From assembly GCA_036273735.1 (NCBI GenBank), contig DASUHA010000005.1:11586-75585 (forward strand): 64,000 bases of DNA, in the 5' to 3' direction. The position numbers were made by a program, and so were the translations under genes. The notes under the pieces are model-generated. The model saw only the letters and a list, made by a program, of their open reading frames with translations. It was not told where the DNA came from and searched no databases. Shown here in pieces: positions 1-11,750 of this stretch; position 1 is the stretch's first letter, and the number at the start of each line of letters is the position of its first letter. The stretch comes from 13-2-20CM-66-19 sp036273735 (lineage in GTDB: Bacteria > Pseudomonadota > Gammaproteobacteria > Steroidobacterales > Steroidobacteraceae).

Positions 1-140
1 GGGCTGCCGAGGAAGCTCTGATCCAGCAGACCGATCTGCCGGGTATAGAACCGGTTGAAGTCGCGGATCGCAGCGGTCGCGTCGTTGGCTCCGGTCGGCC
101 GACGTCTTGGTACTGCGGCGGGACGCGCTTGCGCAAGCAT
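1..140 (-). CDS. MarR-family regulator, N-terminal fragment (cut by window edge)
   Basis: Reading the minus strand from an ATG at 138-140 gives an uninterrupted frame to the window edge. It contains IRDFNRFYTRQIGLLDQ followed by a Leu-Gly-Ser. This resembles the start of MarR winged-helix regulators that often carry a C-terminal GNAT acetyltransferase domain. Only about 46 residues are visible, so neither the DNA-binding helix nor an acetyltransferase domain can be confirmed. No good Shine-Dalgarno is seen before the ATG. The assignment rests on one recognisable N-terminal motif. Confidence 0.55.
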   Translation of the reverse strand, partial: MLAQARPAAVPRRRPTGANDATAAIRDFNRFYTRQIGLLDQSFLGS

Positions 141-211
141 GGGAGCGAGCTTGCGCGATTTAGTTGCTTCAGTCAAGTATCTGGCCACGGCGAACGTGTG
201 GGTGCAGCGTT

Positions 212-613
212 TCAGCGGGCGTAGTCGCCTCGCCCCTTCGGATATCCCTTCTCCCATTCCTGCCCGTTGAAGGGGCGGACGCTCATCGCTTCGAGGGTGC
301 CGGGATCCAGGCAGCGGGCGTTGATGCTGAAGCCATCGGGATGGGAGCGCGGCACATAGAAGGACTTGATGCCGCACACCGAGCAGAAGAGATGCTTCGC
401 CGTGCCTGTATTGAAGGTGTAGGTGGTGAGCACGTCGCCGCCCGAGAGGAGCTTGAAATGCTCTGCCCGGACGACGAGGTGCAGGTACCCGGCCTTGCTG
501 CAGATCGAGCAGTTGCATTCGGACACTTCCACCCTGGCGGGGGCGAGCGCCTCGAACCGCACCTGCCCGCAATGGCAGCCGCCGCGGTGAGTGACCAGTG
601 CTTGCTCTGACAT
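212..613 (-). CDS. GFA-family (CENP-V/GFA fold) zinc protein
   Basis: A 133-residue protein with the cysteine pattern of the glutathione-dependent formaldehyde-activating enzyme family: GGCHCGQVRF near the N terminus, CNCSICSKAGYLH about 20 residues later, and FCSVCGIKSFY near residue 80. These cysteines bind structural and catalytic zinc in the fold. Most proteins annotated this way have no proven activity, and the original Gfa assignment is doubtful in general, so the substrate is unknown. Length is normal. It lies 12 bases downstream of the aldo/keto reductase at 626-1618 on the same strand and could be the last gene of a three-gene reductase operon. Confidence 0.88.
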   Translation of the reverse strand: MSEQALVTHRGGCHCGQVRFEALAPARVEVSECNCSICSKAGYLHLVVRAEHFKLLSGGDVLTTYTFNTGTAKHLFCSVCGIKSFYVPRSHPDGFSINARCLDPGTLEAMSVRPFNGQEWEKGYPKGRGDYAR

Positions 614-625
614 CGATCGCAGCTC

Positions 626-1618
626 CTATCGGTTGACCCAGCTCATGTCGGCGTAACGCGGACCCGAGACCGCCTCCGCCACCGCATCGAGCGCCGCGAG
701 CTCCGCGGCGGAAAGCTCGAGATCCAGCGCCCCGATATTCTCCTCCAATCGATCGATCCGTGTCGTGCCGGGTATCGGAATGACGTCATCGCCGCGGGCG
801 AGCACCCAGGCGAGGGCGACCTGCGCGGCCGTGGCCCCCCGCTTCTCGGCGAGGGCGCGCACGCGGCCCACGATCTCGAGGTTGCGGTCGAAGTGCTCCG
901 GCGCGAACCGCGGCAGCGTGCGGCGAAAGTCGTTCTCCGGGATGTCGCTCGCGGAGCGGAGCTGGCCCGAGAGGAAGCCGCGACCCAACGGGCTGTAGGG
1001 CACGAGGGCAATGCCGAGCTCCCGCAGCGTGTCGAACACGCCATTCTCGTCGACGTCACGTGACCAGAGCGACAGCTCCGATTGCACCGCAGCGATCGGG
1101 TGCACCTTGTGGGCGCGGCGGATGGTCTGGGCGCTCGGCTCCGACAGCCCGAGGTAGCGGACCTTGCCTTCCTTCACGAGCTGCGCCATCGCGCCGATGG
1201 TCTCCTCCACCGGCACCTCGAGGTCGACCCGATGTTGGTAGTAGAGATCGACGTGATCGACGCCGAGGCGCTGGAGCGATCCTGCGATGGAGCGGCGGAC
1301 GGTCTCCGGTCGGCCATCGATGTTGCGCGCGCCGGCCTGGCGATCGTTCCAGGCGCGGACGATGCCGAACTTGGTCGCGAGGAAGACCTCTGCCCGCCGC
1401 CCCCGGATCGCGCGGCCCACCAGCTCCTCGTTGTGGCCGCGCCCGTAGGTCTCCGCGGTATCGAGGAAGGTGACGCCGAGGTCGAGAGCGCGGTGCACGG
1501 TCCTGATCGAGTCGGCTTCGCTCACCGGCAGCCCGTAGGTGTTGGGCGAGAAGCCCATGCATCCGAGGCCGAGAGCCGGGATCGAAGGTCCGTTGCGTCC
1601 GAGTCGTCGCTGTTTCAT
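626..1618 (-). CDS. Aldo/keto reductase
   Basis: A 330-residue NADPH-dependent oxidoreductase of the aldo/keto reductase superfamily. The ATG at 1616-1618 was chosen because the protein then begins MKQRRLGRNGPSIPALGLG, the usual first beta-strand; the frame stays open further upstream but that part is low-complexity. The catalytic Asp and Tyr are in FLDTAETYGRG, the Lys in LATKFG and the His in YYQHRVD. The C-terminal cofactor segment is IPIPGTTRIDRLEENI. The fold is a soluble TIM barrel in the cytoplasm. The substrate cannot be read from sequence. It follows a second reductase with a 34-base gap, so the two are probably co-transcribed. Confidence 0.93.
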   Translation of the reverse strand: MKQRRLGRNGPSIPALGLGCMGFSPNTYGLPVSEADSIRTVHRALDLGVTFLDTAETYGRGHNEELVGRAIRGRRAEVFLATKFGIVRAWNDRQAGARNIDGRPETVRRSIAGSLQRLGVDHVDLYYQHRVDLEVPVEETIGAMAQLVKEGKVRYLGLSEPSAQTIRRAHKVHPIAAVQSELSLWSRDVDENGVFDTLRELGIALVPYSPLGRGFLSGQLRSASDIPENDFRRTLPRFAPEHFDRNLEIVGRVRALAEKRGATAAQVALAWVLARGDDVIPIPGTTRIDRLEENIGALDLELSAAELAALDAVAEAVSGPRYADMSWVNR

Positions 1619-1652
1619 GAGGCGGGCTCCTGAACAGGTGAATGCGGTGGGA

Positions 1653-2696
1653 TCAACGCTGGAGCCGATGGCCGAGCGCCTCGGCGACCGGCCGGTCGAG
1701 GCCGATATTGTCGATGAAGAAGTTGGGATAGACGGGCCCGAGGGCCGTGGCCGCATCGAGATCGGCGATCTCCGCGGCGGTGAGCGTCACCGACACGGCC
1801 TTCAGGTTGTCCTCGAGCTGGCTGAGCCTGGTCGAGCCGACGATGACACTCGTCACGGCCTGCCGTGAGAGGAGCCAGGCGATGGCGACCTGCGCGACGC
1901 TGGCTGCGCGGGCCGCCGCGATGGCGCGCATCCGCTCCACGAGCTTGAATCCCTGCTCCTTGTCGAAAGGCAGGATGTCGAAGCCGGAGAGCCGATTGTT
2001 GGGATCCTTCAGGGACTCACGGGTGTACTTGCCGCTCAGGAACCCAGATGCGAGCGGGCTCCATACCGTGAGGCCCAACCCATAGCGGCGCATCATCGGG
2101 ATGACGTCGCGCTCGACGTCACGTCCGACCAGGGAGTAGTACATCTGTCCGTGAGTGAAGGGCGCCAGCCCGCGCGCCTTCTGAATCTCGAGGGCCGCGG
2201 CGACCTTCCAGGCCGACCAGTTGGAGAAGCCGAGATATCTCACCTTGCCGGCGCGCACCACCGCATCGAGCGCGGCCAGGGTCTCCTCGAGCGGAGTATG
2301 GGGATCCTCGCGGTGCGCGATGTAGACATCGATCCAGTCGGTGCCGAGTCGCTTCAGGCTCTGATCGACCGACCACAGGATGTGCCGGCGCGAGAGGCCG
2401 GAGCGGGTGAGCGTGGGGCCCGTGCGAAATCCAACCTTGGTGGCGATGACCACCTGATCGCGATGGGGCTTCAGCGCCGCACCGAGCAGGCTCTCGGATT
2501 CGCCGCCGGCGTAGCCATCCGCGGTATCGAAAAAGTTGATGCCGGCCTCGAGGGCGCGGCCGACGAGCTCGCCGGCGAGGTCCGCGCCCACCTTATATAT
2601 GGCGCCGAGATCCTTGTTGCCCGCGGTGAACGTCATGGCACCGAAGGCGAGACGGGAGACGGTCAGGCCCGTATTGCCGAGCAGGCTGTATTGCAT
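1653..2696 (-). CDS. Aldo/keto reductase
   Basis: A 347-residue aldo/keto reductase. It should start at the ATG 2694-2696 (MQYSLLGNTGLTVSRLAFG); an upstream in-frame start would add only eight non-conserved residues. Catalytic residues are visible in FFDTADGYAGGESE (Asp, Tyr), VIATKVGF (Lys) and YIAHREDPHTP (His). The C-terminal NADP-binding stretch is SVIVGSTRLSQLEDNL. It is similar in plan to the next gene but clearly diverged, so it is not a recent duplicate. It is first of a probable three-gene minus-strand unit (two reductases and a GFA protein), a combination consistent with handling reactive carbonyls. That role is inference. Confidence 0.93.
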   Translation of the reverse strand: MQYSLLGNTGLTVSRLAFGAMTFTAGNKDLGAIYKVGADLAGELVGRALEAGINFFDTADGYAGGESESLLGAALKPHRDQVVIATKVGFRTGPTLTRSGLSRRHILWSVDQSLKRLGTDWIDVYIAHREDPHTPLEETLAALDAVVRAGKVRYLGFSNWSAWKVAAALEIQKARGLAPFTHGQMYYSLVGRDVERDVIPMMRRYGLGLTVWSPLASGFLSGKYTRESLKDPNNRLSGFDILPFDKEQGFKLVERMRAIAAARAASVAQVAIAWLLSRQAVTSVIVGSTRLSQLEDNLKAVSVTLTAAEIADLDAATALGPVYPNFFIDNIGLDRPVAEALGHRLQR

Positions 2697-2883
2697 GGCT
2701 GACTCCGTGCGGCGACGCACCGCTCACATGCGCCACCATACCGCCCGCAACGTCAAGCGAGCATCTACCGGAATGAGGATATTTCGTGCCCGCGCCGCCG
2801 TTCAGGCTCGGCTCAGGTACATTTCGCCAAGCTCTCGGCACGTCTTGCCGAGCTCGGCAGGCAAGTGGAGGAGATGTTCGATC

Positions 2884-3291
2884 ATGAAACGAACTGTCAT
2901 CGCAGCAATGGTGGCGTCCCTGTTGGCAGGCTCACTGGCTCTCGCCGACCCCCCGGAATACCACCATGATCGCGGACACGATCAGGGTCACGACTGGCAT
3001 CAGGGTCGCGACTGGCATCACGACGACCACCACGGTGACTGGCACCGCGATCATCACTTCAACGCCGGTCGCTACGAGCGGCCGCACGGGTGGCATTCGC
3101 ACCATTGGCGCCGAGGTGAGCGTCTGCCTCCTGCCTACCGGGAAGAGGCCTATGTCATCCCGAATGCTCCGGTCTATCACCTGCGCCCGCCGCCGCGGGG
3201 CTACTACTGGGTTCGAGTCGACAACAATGCAGTGCTCGCCGCGGTGGCCACCGGAGTGGTACTGGACGTCGCCGTCAACCTGTTCCACTGA
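2884..3291 (+). CDS. RcnB-like periplasmic protein
   Basis: A 135-residue exported protein starting at ATG 2884 (MKRTVIAAMVASLLAGSLALADP), with a signal peptide likely cleaved after Ala-Leu-Ala. The mature part opens with about 45 residues very rich in His, Asp and Trp (repeats of HDWHQGRDWH type). It then has the RcnB-family signature: RRGERLPPAYREEAYV, PPRGYYWVRVDNNAVLAAVATG. In Escherichia coli RcnB is a periplasmic protein linked to Ni/Co homeostasis. The His-rich part suggests metal binding here, but no RcnA efflux gene is adjacent. A frame open from further upstream has no ribosome-binding context, whereas GGAGGAGATG lies just before this start. Confidence 0.85.
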   Translation: MKRTVIAAMVASLLAGSLALADPPEYHHDRGHDQGHDWHQGRDWHHDDHHGDWHRDHHFNAGRYERPHGWHSHHWRRGERLPPAYREEAYVIPNAPVYHLRPPPRGYYWVRVDNNAVLAAVATGVVLDVAVNLFH

Positions 3292-3643
3292 GGCATTGCA
3301 GCGCCCGCCCCGGGCATCTCCCCGGGGCGCGCCCTGCGGCCATCTTCCGCCACAATTGCCCATCGCCTCGCCACCGTAGCATCCTGCCTCGTGCGCCCAT
3401 TCGGGCGCCCAATGCTCCCAGGCCCATCACCGGGAGCACGCGATGACTCTCTCGAGAAATGCGGCAGCACATACGACGCTGCACACTGGGATGCTCGTCC
3501 GCTCGAGGCGGCTCCCACTCCTCCTTGTGGCAAGACCTCGGCTCATCCCGAATCTGCTGGCGCTCGTCGCGCTACTCTCGATCGGGTTCGTATAGATCGG
3601 CTACAGTGACCGCCTTTACGCTGCGGACTCTCGGAGGCTGCCG
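3292..3643. other. 352-bp intergenic region, no convincing gene
   Basis: Short open frames exist on both strands, but none has a ribosome-binding site plus family resemblance. The recognisable elements are the hairpin at 3306-3329 and, at the right end, GGAGG at 3633-3637 preceding the next gene. Confidence 0.6.
3306..3329 (+). terminator. GC hairpin after the RcnB-like gene
   Basis: CGCCCCGGG and CCCGGGGCG form a 9-bp perfect stem around the loop CATCTC, starting 14 bases past the RcnB-like stop. There is no T-run, so it is either a weak intrinsic terminator or a transcript-stabilising hairpin. Confidence 0.5.
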
Positions 3644-6808
<3,165 letters not shown>

Positions 6809-7324
6809 AGGAGCCCTGGGGGCCCGCCTCCCCTGCGGTCGCCCCCTCCAGGGCCAGCAGTCGGCGCTTGATCGGCAGGCCGCCGCCGAACCCGGTGAGC
6901 GAGCCGTTGGTGCCGATCACCCGGTGGCAGGGCACGATGATGGGTAGCGGGTTGGCGCCATTGGCGAGTCCTACGGCACGTGGTGCGCTCGGCTTGCCGA
7001 TGCGGCGGGCGAGCTCGCCGTAGGAGATCGTGTTGCCGTAGGGAATCTCCCTGAGCGCGCGCCACACCCGTTGCTGAAAGTCCGTGCCTCGGGGAGCGAG
7101 CGGCAGGTCGAATGTGCGCCGCTTGCCCGCAAAGTACTCCTCCAACTGCGCCACTGCCGTCCGAAACGGCGCCGCGTCGGTGATCCAACCGGCTATCGGT
7201 CGGAACGGCCGCGGACCCGACTGGAAGCAGACGTGACTCAGGCTGGCACCGTCACCGGCGAGGAGGAGCCTGCCGATCGGTGTGTCGAGCTCGTGCCAGT
7301 AGTGAGTGTCGGGTGTCGTCGTCT

Positions 7325-8812
7325 TCATCGTGAGTCTCCAGTTCTGTCCCGGTTGCCGGCCGCACACCAGAGGTGCATGACCGCGTAGCCGCGCCAGGGC
7401 CGCCAGGCTTCGGCGCGCTGATCCAGCTCTTTGGTCGTGAGCGGCGGACCCTCGCCGGCGGCCATGCGCCGCACGATGAGGTCCGCACTGAGAAAGGCAT
7501 CCGGCTCGCCCAACGCGCGCAGGGCGATGTACTGTGCCGTCCATTCGCCGATGCCGGGCAGCTTCACCAGACTCGCGACGACTTCATCGGCCTGGCGGTC
7601 GAAGGCGACCTCGCCCGCGAGCACGGCGAGCGCGAGTGACTTCAGCGCCAGGATCCGCGACCCGGTGAGTCCCAGGCCATCGAGGCTCGCGGCCGCGAGC
7701 GCCTGTGGTGTTGGGAAGAGGCGTGTGAGTCCGGCCTCTTCAGTGGCTACCGGCTCACCAGCGCGCTCGACGACGCGCCCCGCGAGGGTACGTGCCGCCG
7801 CAACGGTGACTTGTTGACCCAACACTGCGCGCACTGCGCACTCGAACGGATCCCACGTGCCCGGTATGCGTATGCCGGGGCGGCGACGCACCAGCGGGCG
7901 CAGCAGCGGATCCGATCCCAACCCGGCGACGAGCAGCGCCGGATCGGCGGAAAGGTCGAACACGCGTCGCGCGGTCGTCGCGATCTGAAAGAGCGCAGAA
8001 GGCGGTGCCCCACGCACGCGAAGCTGCAGGGCGTCTCTCTCGGGCAGTGGCCGCACCTGAATCAGGGCATGGCCGGCGTCGATCCGGATGAGCCGCCCGT
8101 ATCCTTGCGGGTCTACGCGCTCCACGCCCGGCGTGGCGCGCAGCGCGAAGAAGTCGCGCAGATGATTCCAGTCGTAGGGCGGCCGGTAGGAGAGGGCCAG
8201 GGACACCTCATCCCCCGACTGACCCGCCGGGCGCTCGCGCCGCTCCTTGCGCAGCTCGCGCGGGGGGCGCTGATAGGTCTTCCGGAACGCATCGTTGAAG
8301 CGGCGCAGGCTGCCGAATCCGGCGGCAAGCGCGATCTGCGTCATCGGCAGATCGCTCTCGTCGATGAGGCGCTTGGCAAAATGCAGGCGGCGCGTCTGTG
8401 CCACGGCGAGAGGCGAAGCGCCCACGTGCTCGAGGAACAGCCGATCGAGGTGCCGCGCGCCGACACCGACACGGGAGGCGAACTCGCCGACCGTGGTCTC
8501 ATCGAGCGCGCCTTCCTGGATGAGACGCAGCGCGCGCCGCACGACCGCCGAGGTTCCGAGCCACGCTGGTGTACCCGGCGCAGCCTCGGGGCGGCAGCGA
8601 AGACACGGCCTGAAGCCCGCTTCGGCGGCCGCCGCCGCGGACATGTAATAGCGCACGTTGCTTCGCCTGGGGGACGGCGATGCAGGGCAGATCGGACGGC
8701 AGTAAATGCCCGTGGAAGTCACGGCGATGAAGAACTTGCCGTCGAAGCGAGGATCGCGGCTCAGGCGCGCCCGCTCGAGCACGGTGGGGTCGAATGGAGT
8801 GGCGTCTGGCAT
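7325..8812 (-). CDS. Ada/AraC-AlkA fusion: methyl-sensing regulator joined to DNA-3-methyladenine glycosylase II
   Basis: A 495-residue three-part protein. Residues 1-80 are the Ada zinc domain; Cys38, Cys42, Cys70 and Cys73 match the four Ada zinc ligands, with Cys38 the phosphotriester methyl acceptor. That numbering supports the ATG at 8812 over an in-frame ATG at 8854. Residues about 85-185 form an AraC-type helix-turn-helix. Residues about 190-490 are AlkA: an N-terminal lobe, then the HhH-GPD part with LPGIGEWTAQYIALRALG and the catalytic Asp444 in FLSADLIVRR. The protein would sense methylation damage, activate repair genes and itself excise alkylated bases. It is coupled by a 4-bp overlap to ogt. 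Autoregulation is expected but no Ada box could be fixed by eye. Confidence 0.93.
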   Translation of the reverse strand: MPDATPFDPTVLERARLSRDPRFDGKFFIAVTSTGIYCRPICPASPSPRRSNVRYYMSAAAAAEAGFRPCLRCRPEAAPGTPAWLGTSAVVRRALRLIQEGALDETTVGEFASRVGVGARHLDRLFLEHVGASPLAVAQTRRLHFAKRLIDESDLPMTQIALAAGFGSLRRFNDAFRKTYQRPPRELRKERRERPAGQSGDEVSLALSYRPPYDWNHLRDFFALRATPGVERVDPQGYGRLIRIDAGHALIQVRPLPERDALQLRVRGAPPSALFQIATTARRVFDLSADPALLVAGLGSDPLLRPLVRRRPGIRIPGTWDPFECAVRAVLGQQVTVAAARTLAGRVVERAGEPVATEEAGLTRLFPTPQALAAASLDGLGLTGSRILALKSLALAVLAGEVAFDRQADEVVASLVKLPGIGEWTAQYIALRALGEPDAFLSADLIVRRMAAGEGPPLTTKELDQRAEAWRPWRGYAVMHLWCAAGNRDRTGDSR

Positions 8813-9155
8813 GGGGAGCGACGATACGCCCGGCCGCTTCCGCGGACTAGCCATTTTCGGACGCCTATGCCGGGCTCGGCACTCGGCCGGTCTGCGGTCC
8901 CGATCGTGCCGCGCCGATCCGATGACACGCGCAATGCCGGGCAGCGCGCGGGCCGGCGCGGGTCTGCTGTCGAGCGTGTTGGGATCGGTTGCGCGCGCGC
9001 AAATCCCGCGATCCTCGGCGCAGAGCACACAATGAGACGCACGTCACAATGTTGCCAATGACGAGGTAGCTTTGCGATAGTAGCCTCTGAGCGCTTCGCA
9101 TGGTCTCGGGACTCTGGATGGCGGAGCGAAGCCGGAATCGAACGGGGGGGAACAG

Positions 9156-11204
9156 ATGCCGCTCTCTTCCTCGACTTGCGGGCGCAGGCGCTGCCCGGAT
9201 GCGAGGGTCCGCGCCGCCTGGCTGGCCGGCGCACTCGTTGCCGCCTCGCCGGCGCTGCGCGCGCAGCCCCTCGAGGCCGCCGCCAGCCAGGTCAATGAGC
9301 TGAAGCAACTCAGCATCGAGCAGCTCACCAACGTGGTGGTGACTTCCGTCACCCGCAGCCCCCAGCCTCTTTCACGCGCGGCCGCAGCCGTGGCAGTCGT
9401 GACCAACAGCGAGATCCGCAGCTCCGGGGCGATGAACGTGCCGGAGGCGATCCGCTACGTGCCCGGCATTCATGTCGCCCAACTGACGGCGGGCGAGTGG
9501 GCCGTCAGCTCGCGGGGATTCGCCAGCGTGAGCTCTCCGGATCTGCTGGTTCTGAGTGACGGTCGCAGCATCTACACGCCGCTTTATTCCGGTGTGTTCT
9601 GGGACGTGCAGGACTATCTGATGCGCGACATCGACCGGATCGAGGTGGTCCGCGGGCCCGGCGCGACGCTCTGGGGGTCCAATGCAGTCAACGGCGTGAT
9701 CAACATCATCAGCAAGAGCGCGGTGGATACGCAAGGCGCCTTCTTCGAGGCCGGCGCCGGCTCGGAGGACCGGGCGCTGGCCTCCGCTCGGTACGGCGGC
9801 AAGATGGCGGACGATGTCTACTACCGGGTGTTCGCCAAATACGAGAACCACGCCGCCGAGGATCACCCTGCCGGCTCGAGCCCCGATGACTGGCAGCTCG
9901 GTCATGCCGGCTTTCGCACCGACTGGAATGCAGGCGCGGCAGACAAGTTCACCCTCCAGGGGGATGCATACGTCGGACGTGTCGGACAAGTGAGTCCCGC
10001 CGTCACCATCATCGGCCGGCCGGGTCCTGCGCCGCCGCTGAGAGTCGGGGTGAGCGGCGGCAACGTGCTCGCGCGCTGGCGGCACACGATGAGCGACGAC
10101 TCGGATTACACGGTGCGCTTCTATTACGACCACACCCACCGCAACGATCCCACTTTCCGGGACGATCTCGGCACGCTGGACCTCGATTTCATCGAGCATC
10201 TGCCGTTCGGCCCAGTGCAGTCGCTCACCTGGGGCTTCACCTTGCGAAGCCAGGACGACCACAATCACGGCAAGGGCCTCTTTGCCCTGAATCCCCCGGA
10301 CTCCCGCGACAATCTCGCGAGCGGTTTCGTTCAGGATGAGATCTCCCTCCCGCATTCGGTGCGGATCACCCTCGGCACCAAGCTCGAGCACAATGACTTC
10401 AGCGGCTTCGAGGTGCAGCCGAGCGTACGCGCAGCGTGGGATTTGACGGCTAACCAGACCCTGTGGGGCGCTGTCTCACGCGCGGTGAGAGTGCCGACAC
10501 GTCTCGAGCGGGATGTCGACATCGATGCCACCGACCCCGCCGGAAACCCGGTGGTCGTGCTCCTCGGCAATCGTGACTTCCACGCCGAGCAGGTGCTCGC
10601 CCTCGAGCTGGGCTACCGCTGGCGTCCCGTATCGGCGCTCTCGCTCGATCTGACGGCATTTCGCAACCGCTACACCGGGCTCGCCTCGCTCGAGATCGGC
10701 ACGCCGTTCGTCGATGCCGCGACAGGCCAGACGATCATCCCGCTGCTCAACGAGAATAGGATCGACGGGCACTCGACCGGGCTCGAAGGCCTCATCCTCT
10801 ATTCGCCGGTCGCGTGGTGGCGGGTGCAGGTGAGCTACTCGTACATCGACATGCATCTGACGGCACTCGGCCTGGATGCGAACCGCAACCGGTTCTTCGA
10901 GGGCTCGACTCCGCGCAACCAGGCTGGGGTGCAATCCTATTTCGAGCTGTCGGACAACGTCGAGCTCTACGCGGGCGTGCGTGAGCTCTCTGCAGTCCGC
11001 ACGCTACCCGAAGTGGTCGATGGCACCGGCGATCCCGGCTATCAGGAGCTCGATCTCAATGCCACGTGGCGCGCCACGCCGCAACTGACGCTCTCACTCG
11101 AGGGGCACAGCCTTCTTCATGGAAGTCACATCGAGTTTGGTGATGTCGAGGAGCGCAGCTCGATCCGACGGAGCGTCTTCGGGCGGCTCACATGGGATTT
11201 CTGA
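9156..11204 (+). CDS. TonB-dependent outer-membrane receptor
   Basis: A 682-residue outer-membrane receptor. An N-terminal export segment (AAWLAGALVAASPALRAQ) is followed by LKQLSIEQLTNVVVTSVTRS and the plug domain (VPEAIRYVPGIHVAQL, SSRGFASVSSPDLLVLSDGR, IDRIEVVRGPGATLWGSNAVNGVINI). A 22-strand-type barrel ends in LTWDF, a proper C-terminal beta-signal. The plug wording is that of the TonB receptor subfamily typically paired with YfiR and sensor kinases. The ligand is unknown. The next gene, yfiR-like, starts 13 bases before this stop. The chosen start is the first ATG after a weak purine stretch. Confidence 0.93.
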   Translation: MPLSSSTCGRRRCPDARVRAAWLAGALVAASPALRAQPLEAAASQVNELKQLSIEQLTNVVVTSVTRSPQPLSRAAAAVAVVTNSEIRSSGAMNVPEAIRYVPGIHVAQLTAGEWAVSSRGFASVSSPDLLVLSDGRSIYTPLYSGVFWDVQDYLMRDIDRIEVVRGPGATLWGSNAVNGVINIISKSAVDTQGAFFEAGAGSEDRALASARYGGKMADDVYYRVFAKYENHAAEDHPAGSSPDDWQLGHAGFRTDWNAGAADKFTLQGDAYVGRVGQVSPAVTIIGRPGPAPPLRVGVSGGNVLARWRHTMSDDSDYTVRFYYDHTHRNDPTFRDDLGTLDLDFIEHLPFGPVQSLTWGFTLRSQDDHNHGKGLFALNPPDSRDNLASGFVQDEISLPHSVRITLGTKLEHNDFSGFEVQPSVRAAWDLTANQTLWGAVSRAVRVPTRLERDVDIDATDPAGNPVVVLLGNRDFHAEQVLALELGYRWRPVSALSLDLTAFRNRYTGLASLEIGTPFVDAATGQTIIPLLNENRIDGHSTGLEGLILYSPVAWWRVQVSYSYIDMHLTALGLDANRNRFFEGSTPRNQAGVQSYFELSDNVELYAGVRELSAVRTLPEVVDGTGDPGYQELDLNATWRATPQLTLSLEGHSLLHGSHIEFGDVEERSSIRRSVFGRLTWDF

Positions 11205-11746
11205 GGGGACGGGCATCGGCAATGGCCGCGGCGCTGTTTCTCGCCGCCGGCCTGCTCGGCGCGCGCCCCGCGGCCGCGGCGCCCACCGCGCAACAGGTCG
11301 AGGCGGTATTTCTCTTCTATTTCTCGCAGTTCGTCGACTGGCCGCAGGGCGCCTTTGCCGACCCGAACTCGCCGATCGTCATTTGTGTATTGGGGAATGA
11401 TCCTTTCGACGGCACGCTCGATCAGGCGGTCGCCGGCGAGCGGGTAAACGGTCGGCCGATCGCGGTTCGCCGCCCGCAGAGCGTCGATGGCGCGGTCGGC
11501 TGCCACATCCTCTACATCAGCTCTTCCGAGGCATCACAGTTGCCTCGGATCCTGAGCACGATCAAGGGGCACAACGTCCTCACTGTGAGCGACATGGACA
11601 GCTTCGCCGAAAGCGGCGGCATCGTCCGCTTCGAGCTCGTGCGCGAGCACGTGCAGCTCCGTATCAACGCGCAGGCGGCCCGGTCGGCCGGTCTCGTGCT
11701 CAGCTCGAAGCTGATGCGCGCCGCGCAACCGGCGGGAAGCGGCTAG
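11192..11746 (+). CDS. YfiR-family periplasmic protein (DUF4154)
   Basis: A 184-residue protein with a signal peptide (MAAALFLAAGLLGARPAAAA). The YfiR fold follows: QQVEAVFLFYFSQFVDWP, SPIVICVLGNDPFD, LDQAVAGERVNGRPIAVRR, CHILYISSSE, NVLTVSDMDSFAESGGIVRF and LRINAQAARSAGLVLSSKLM. In Pseudomonas, YfiR is the periplasmic repressor of the membrane diguanylate cyclase YfiN. Here its neighbours are a TonB receptor (13-bp overlap upstream) and a membrane histidine kinase (4 bases downstream), so it probably relays periplasmic or receptor state to the kinase. That last step is inference. Confidence 0.92.
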   Translation: MGFLRGRASAMAAALFLAAGLLGARPAAAAPTAQQVEAVFLFYFSQFVDWPQGAFADPNSPIVICVLGNDPFDGTLDQAVAGERVNGRPIAVRRPQSVDGAVGCHILYISSSEASQLPRILSTIKGHNVLTVSDMDSFAESGGIVRFELVREHVQLRINAQAARSAGLVLSSKLMRAAQPAGSG

Positions 11747-11750
11747 TCGC

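Noticed and set aside
2536..2883. Upstream in-frame extension of the RcnB-like gene (116 more residues).
   Set aside because: It overlaps the start of the opposite-strand aldo/keto reductase, has no ribosome-binding site and would bury a perfect signal peptide.
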